From Typha latifolia (taxonomy: Eukaryota; Streptophyta; Magnoliopsida; Poales; Typhaceae), in contig CM034102.1 in the NCBI GenBank assembly GCA_019914945.1, positions 11,955,501 to 12,019,500 on the forward strand: 64,000 nucleotides of DNA, read 5' to 3'. Positions 58,228-64,000 of the stretch are shown in pieces (the stretch's first letter is position 1; every line of letters begins with the position of its first letter). The notes beneath the pieces were generated by a model. The model saw only the letters and a list, made by a program, of their open reading frames with translations. It was not told the DNA's origin and did no database searches. The translations under genes and the position numbers were made by a program.

Positions 58228-61200
58228 ATGCTTACCCATCGTCTCTTCCTCCCCCGTCTTCCTCATCTCCACGCTGCCCCCTTCCCTCGACGACAACCCC
58301 AACTCCGAACTCTCGCCACCGTCACAAGATTTAAGAACAAGAAGAAGAAGGAACCATTACCACCGCCACCACCACCACCAACACCGGCAACGGCGTTGGA
58401 TCGCCTCAAGCGGCGTACTCGCTCTGCGACGGAGTTCGACTTTGACCTCTACCGCCGCCACGTTGACTGCCACGTGCCGGTCATGCTCAACGAGGTCCTC
58501 CAGGCGTTCTACGGCTGCGAGCTTAACTCCTTCGTCGACTGCACCCTCGGCGCCGGTGGCCACTCCTCCGCCTTAATAGAAGCCCATGGAGAGATGGAGC
58601 TATTCGTCGGAATGGATGTGGATCCTAAAGCACATGACATGGCTCGTGTTCGTATCGAGGCCGCTATGGACGCGAATTCTTGCGGTGGACGGTTGAGAGC
58701 TTACACCCATGTTAGGAATTTTAAGTATATAAAATCTGTGCTTACTGGTGTTGATGAGAATATTCTCAATTCTGGAGTTGATGGGATCTTGATGGACCTT
58801 GGATTGTCTTCTATGCAGGTTGGATATTTTCTTGTTAAACTAGTTGTGCAGGTTGGTGGTTTTGCTCATCACTTATTTGATGAATTGTCACAGGTGGATC
58901 AGTCGGAAAGAGGGTTCAGTGTTTTGTGCGACGGGCCTCTTGATATGCGAATGAGCCCGCAGGTATGTTTAGGTTCGTACTTCCTTATCTTTCTAGGACT
59001 AGTTCTGCAGCTAGTACGTTTATCGTGATAACCACACGGATGGCAATGGTGCTGGTTTGCATCTAGTCTACCTTTTACCTTATTGGATACTCCTGAAGAG
59101 ATATAAGAGATATAATGGTGTTAAGTACACGTCTGTAGAAGTATTATTACATATTACAAAAAGATGAGTAAGTGGAGGAAGAGAAGAAAGGAGGGGAAGA
59201 GGAAAGCTGGAAATTTAGAAAATAGTTCCTTATTATGTAGTTGCTACTATATTGTGCTTTATGGTTTATTTGCAAGTTATAATCATGTATTTGAGGATCT
59301 TCGGACTGATAGAGGATTATTCTGATATTGCTACAATAATCCTTATTTTCGTTCTCTATACAGCTTTCATGCTACGGGGATTTTTTTTCCTTCCTTTGTT
59401 CTTTTGTCCTATTTCTGTTAGGAAATATTCTAGGTCCTATATCAGAAATTTAGGGATTAAGTCCAAGGTAGTTGTTATATTTAATAAATCTTTTGTTAAG
59501 TACCAACATTTTTGAACTCTTATATGTTCTTTAATCCTTTCTTCCTACGTTTGGAAATATCTCAATTGAAAAAAAAGTTCGTTTTCACTTTTTCAGCTGT
59601 GTTAATGTTGGACCTTTTCAGTTATGGCATGTTGGCAACAAAATCTGATAAGTTAGGTTGACAAACACACTTACCCTGGAATAAGGGAACAGGCAGTAAG
59701 GCTGAAATATCTAGTCAGATTATACTGAAAAATAACATATTACTTTCTTATTTAAAAAGTTGTCAACATTTGAGCGCTATCTCTTTACTATTTACATGGT
59801 GAAATCTGCGCAGAAGTATTATTCTTGTTGTGAGTAGAGTTATCTATCTCAAATGCTTTTGGTATGTGAGAAAGAGAGTATAATTGTTTGTGTTTAGTTA
59901 TATGCAATCAATTAGAAAACATCCAAATTCCTGCAGACTTCAAAAGAGAAGCTGAGATGAAGAACTTCAAGTAAGATAATGGATTTCACTATTTGCTGCA
60001 AATCCGAGCCCATTGATAGGAGTTTGAAACTTGCCATTTCATTTGGGTGGATTAATTGTCATTTGTTCATTATTAAATCCATTGAATATAGGTCAATTTA
60101 ATTGTTTATCATGATTATGCTGCATTGTTGTTCATTGCTTTGCCCAATACAATAATGGATTGTTTGGTTTCTTATATTTAAAATACATGTGTATTGAGAT
60201 ACATATTTTTCTAGATGTATCTAGAGAAACAAATGACTTATTTGGTTGATTTTATTTCATAACGCTATATTTGTTAAACACATGTTTGGTTAGTTAAATT
60301 TCATAATGACGTATTTAGTAAATAAGTGTTTATAATTAGAGGAGAATAGAGTAGAGGAGAGGAAATATGGGTTAGGGTTTGATGATGGAAATGAGAGGAG
60401 AGGAGAGAGATGAATTGGGGTTGGGTTGGATCATCTTTATGGATCAAAACTGTTGCACTATAAATAGAATGATACAAAATAACTTACTACTCGACGCCCA
60501 TGGCTAGTGGATAAAGTCCTTGTTGCTTGCTAGACTCTGCAATAAATTATTGCCGATGCAATAATTGGCCAACTCCGCTAGAAGTTGAAATGCTCAGCTC
60601 TATCGAGATGCTGATATATAGATGAACAAGTGTAAAACCTCTAAGATCTTCACGTTGTAGCTCCAATAATGAAGTAGATATTGGACAAGAGGTGAGGTAC
60701 ACAATTACTTTGTCCTCCTTATATAGGTGAAGAACCTTCTCTCAATAGAACTTGGTCTTCCAGAATCTCCTTCCAATAGGAATAAGAATTAAAAACCATT
60801 CTTTCAATAGGAATAGGTCTTTCAGATATGAGATAATCACTCTACAAAACCCTTTCCACATCTGATTTGGGTTTGCCAAAACTGCTCGAACTAAAAACTC
60901 CTTTCCAGATCAAGTTTAGAAAAGAAAAATCTGCTTGGGTGGAATGCCCGATAAGCCATTCGAATGCTCGACATGAATGTTGATGTGTTGGAACACCTTT
61001 AGGATGCTCACATACCAGTAATTTCATTCTAGTCTCGTTCAAACCTTTGTAGGATGCATACATACTGGAAAATCCATTTTAATCTAATTTATACTGTTTC
61101 TTCAAAAAATCCATATAAATGCCTTTGGGGGCTGTTCGGACGCACTTACTGTGCCAGCATTAACTATTGTGCCAATGACGACTTCTTAGATTTACTTGTA

Positions 61201-63748
61201 TCATGCTCCTATAAAATAGATCTAGATACATAAGAATAGTTTTCGTTCACGAATGGCCAATTACAAAATAATACCTAACACCCCTATCAAACCCAACATC
61301 CGTCATCTTCCTTTCTTTCATTAGCTTTCTTGGACCCATTATTTGTACTGAGTAGATGCCAAGGAGAGAAGGAGCTCTATTAATAGAGCAACACTACCAA
61401 AACAGAGGAGATAGCCAGCTTACAGTCATGTAATGGGAAGAGGATGGAAGGGCTTGCACTAGAGCAGTTAATACGAGGGTCTGGTTGAGCTACCCGTGCT
61501 TAACTCTGATAGTGGCAAACAAGCTAGTGGAGTTGTGAACTCTAGTGGAGAGTGTGAATCGATTAAGCCTCTTCTTCCTTGTGTGATCTACTTCATTTTT
61601 TTTTTCATCTTGTCTTGCTTGTTTGGTAGATATTTAATAATGAAATATTTTCTATTTGTTTTCAAGAAACACTTGCTGCAAATCTGTAAATATTCCTCAT
61701 TTGTTTTGCCAACTTCTTTTCCATGTGAGGTACAAAAGTTATTAGGAAATAATCAAGTTAGAGCTGTAGTTATGAGTACACAGATGGTCTGATGAGAGGA
61801 ATGGAAGTGATTGACACAGGAGCTCCTCTCGGACGACTTGTTAATGTTCTTGGGGAGCCTTTTTGATAATTTAGGCCCTATAGATAATCGCAGAACATCT
61901 CCAATTCATAAATCTGCTCCCGCCTTTATGCAGTTAGATATGCTTGAAACAGGTATTAGCTCCTTATTGCAGTGGAGGAAAAATCAGACTACTTGGAGGA
62001 GCTGGAGTTGGTAAATAGTACTTATCATCTAATTGATCAATAACATTGCCAAAGCTCATGGAGGCGCATCGTATTTGGCAGAGTAGGGAAATGTCCTTAT
62101 GAAGGAAATGATCTTTACATGGAAATGAAAGAATCTGGAGTGCTTAATGAAACCAATCTTGCAGAATCAAAAGTAGCACTAGGCGTATCATAATTCTAGT
62201 CCTTACCCTTTCTTGCAAACTAGTTTAATTTTCATTTATAATGTTTTATTCCACCAGTTAGCTGCAATATCAAGATATTAATCAATTAGTTGGTTAAATA
62301 CATTTTGCATCTCTATTGTCATTTATATTCAAATGCTGTAATCATCTTAGTTAATTCAAATTCTGTAGTAATCTCAAGTTTTTCAATTCATTGGTATCTT
62401 TTTCTTAAGTTTCCGGTTACAGTACAAAATTTTGTGATACTTGACTGATTTAACAGGGTTATGACAGGCAAGTCTGAAAGCAGAAGATATCTTGAATTCA
62501 TGGCCTGAACTTGAAGTAGGTCGTATCTTACGTGAATATGGAGAGGAAAGCAACTGGCAATTCCTTCAGAAAAAAATAGTAAATGCTCGTGCAAGTGGTG
62601 GGTTGCATTCTACTCGTGAATTAGTAGAGCTTGTTCGAAGAACATCTAGCAAGTCAGGAGGTGAGCAGTGAGCACTTGGTTTGTTACAATTAATTGGTAT
62701 CAATTTTCCCACTCGGGGACTTTTACATTGCACTTGCTTTAGATCTTTGATGTACATGTGCCACAGAGATGAATATAAATCCATATGTCAAAATTCATCA
62801 TTTTACTTTCATGGAGACCCTTATCATAACATTGGGATTAGAGAGTTGTTTGTGGTTGCATACTTGCATTAGCCTAATTTTCAGTCAGGTAGTGCTTCAT
62901 GGATGCTGATGAGCTTGAAGATTTCAGCCAGGTCCCTTGTTGCACAACTTTCCTTTAGCCAGAAAGTTTGCACCGGTATATATGGGATTCACTTTTGATA
63001 CCATATCAATAGCCAGTTGTAAGATTTGCTCGTTTCTCTTCCTGGATATATCTTAATTTAATTTTATTCTGCAGTTGCCAATATTTGATGAGAGAATAGT
63101 TAGGTAATGTTCATGATAAACATTTGATTCCAGTCTTCTTTATCCATGAAAATATTAAGTGCCAAAGAACAGTCTGGACTTGATTTAGTGCAACTTATTT
63201 CACTTATGAAATTCTTTAAGTATAGAGGTACTTTATGCATTCAGTTGACATGAAATGCAATATAAATGGCTATCTCAACCTGAGGAATTCAGGTTATCAT
63301 GCCTGTGCCTTGATTAAGTATCTGATGGTTCACTTTACTTGCAGGAAGACAAGGTTGGATCAAGACTGCAACAAGGGTGTTTCAAGCACTTAGAATAGCA
63401 GTTAATGATGAACTCCAGATTCTTGAAGATGCTCTCTATGCTTGCTTTGATTGTCTATCCTCCGGTGGTCGTCTTGCCGTTATCTCTTTCCACAGTCTAG
63501 AGGACAGAATTGTGAAGCAAACATACCTTAACATCATTAAGAGGGGTGAAATAGATGTCGATGGTGAGAGGTGTGAAAGTAAGCAGCAGAATGAGACTGA
63601 CGGTGAAGGAGAAACGTGGGCTAAGAATAGAGTGCGAGGAAGCAGTGGTACTATTCTCACAAAAAGACCGATTACTCCTTCAGAGGAGGAAGAGAAGCTG
63701 AATCGCAGGTGTAGAAGCGCAAAGCTTAGAGTTCTCCAGAAGGCCTAA
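58228..63748 (+). CDS. rsmH (MraW)-like: Organellar 16S rRNA (cytosine-N4) methyltransferase RsmH/MraW
   Basis: Complete, 418 aa, four exons: 58228-58818, 58894-58962, 62468-62660 and 63345-63748 (TAA). Phases close and all introns are GT-AG. The N terminus (about 1-35) is Arg- and Pro-rich with few acids, like an organelle transit peptide; a KKKK stretch and a run of about eight Pro follow. The catalytic part begins at [10 protein letters not shown]. The SAM-binding loop GAGGHS is at about 108-113, then [43 protein letters not shown] (about 293-308) and [18 protein letters not shown] (about 325-342). The family methylates the C1402-equivalent of small-subunit rRNA in bacteria and in chloroplasts or mitochondria. 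Which organelle applies here is not decidable by eye. Exon 1 is strikingly GC-rich at its start. Intron 2 (58963-62467) carries a plastid DNA insert. Confidence 0.95.
58963..61714 (+). other. Left part of the 3.5-kb intron 2 of the rsmH-like gene
   Basis: No exon is visible. The segment at about 60150-60480 and a related AT-rich stretch to about 61300 look like decayed insertion sequence, with TTTGGTT-type repeats and a GA-rich patch at 60340-60420, but I cannot define ends. Confidence 0.4.
61715..62195 (+). pseudogene. atpB (pseudogene): Plastid atpB fragment in nuclear DNA (NUPT)
   Basis: Broken plus-strand frames follow the plastid ATP synthase beta subunit. In order: [74 protein letters not shown] followed by a stop (the P loop, about 61994-62016), NNIAKAHGG and [17 protein letters not shown], ending near the ESKVAL segment. 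Deletions and stops are frequent: the segment after TGAPL and that before ETGI are shortened. Similarity at DNA level remains high in patches, for example GGAAATGATCTTTACATGGA. It lies in an intron, so it is transcribed but spliced out. Confidence 0.9.
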
Positions 63749-64000
63749 AGGCCATAAGAGGACCTTTCTTTATTTATAAAGGCCTAAAGGGCATCCGAGG
63801 TGTGCAAACCACCATTGCTAGATGGTTTAGAGGGACGTATCTGCAAAGGAAGACATCGGAGGTGTGCACGCCCCCATTGCTGATTCATTATATGCTTTCT
63901 TGCATGAGGCATCTTTTATGTAGGTTTTGACTGGAAATTGTCAATCTCCATATTCGGGCCTTCAATTGATATTATAATATGAAACTATATCTATTCCACA
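63749..64000 (+). other. 3' UTR of the rsmH-like gene with short direct repeats
   Basis: AAGGCCTAAAGG occurs at the stop codon (63740) and again at about 63779. A second pair, a CATC(C/G)GAGGTGTGCA block followed by CCATTGCT, starts at about 63791 and 63853. These are small local duplications in the 3' flank. Confidence 0.6.

Noticed and set aside
61811..62014. Possible new exon or gene in the rsmH intron
   Set aside because: Its residues are those of plastid ATP synthase beta in order, with stops and deletions; it is a plastid DNA insert.

Overview
This is a stretch of a plant nuclear genome, in my reading a flowering plant. Every coding gene is split by GT-AG introns, some of them kilobases long. 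The intergenic DNA is AT-rich and loaded with plant-type transposable elements. The gene set is typical of land plants: a vacuolar cation/H+ exchanger, an OCT7-like carrier, a type-B G-gamma subunit and an organellar RsmH. One first exon (near 58.2 kb) is sharply GC-rich against AT-rich later exons, which hints at a non-grass monocot, but I could not settle the species.

Layout. 1-1379 (+): last two coding exons of a gene cut by the window start, ending in a single membrane anchor. 4421-8379 (-): complete 5-exon organic cation/carnitine transporter (OCT7/NiaP-like, 490 aa). 8.4-15.9 kb: repeats, including a Harbinger-like remnant, an LTR at about 10.1-10.8 kb and a decayed LINE reverse transcriptase at about 13.7-14.6 kb. 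15975-21805 (-): complete 12-coding-exon CAX2-type exchanger (453 aa). 24990-35126 (+): 10-exon CCCH zinc-finger nucleoporin-like gene. Its introns hold a perfect 3 x 124 bp tandem repeat, a SINE, an 806-bp hAT element with an exact 8-bp target duplication, and a TRIM-like element. 36702-40643 (-): 4-exon G-protein gamma subunit lacking a CaaX box, with a dead LINE in intron 1; it is convergent with the zinc-finger gene. 41220-47874: one whole Ty3/gypsy chromodomain retrotransposon on the minus strand, with both LTRs, primer-binding site, polypurine tract and 5-bp target duplication, but a decayed polyprotein. 47.9-52.6 kb: AT-rich spacer with a diverged ~93-bp minisatellite. About 52.6-57.25 kb (+): a decayed plant L1-type LINE with its reverse-transcriptase core missing. 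58228-63748 (+): 4-exon organellar 16S rRNA methyltransferase RsmH, with a fragment of plastid atpB (NUPT) in its 3.5-kb intron.

The genes do not form a pathway; they are independent housekeeping or signalling genes. I rebuilt exon structures by hand from splice sites, reading frame and family motifs; phases close in every gene except exon 3 of the zinc-finger gene, which carries a one-base conflict. Nothing here is clearly a new system. The best candidates for novelty are a GTTCGAAC palindrome array carried in two unlike LTRs in opposite relative orientation, an in-frame 120-bp duplication of the integrase D-to-E block, and the exon 3 conflict.
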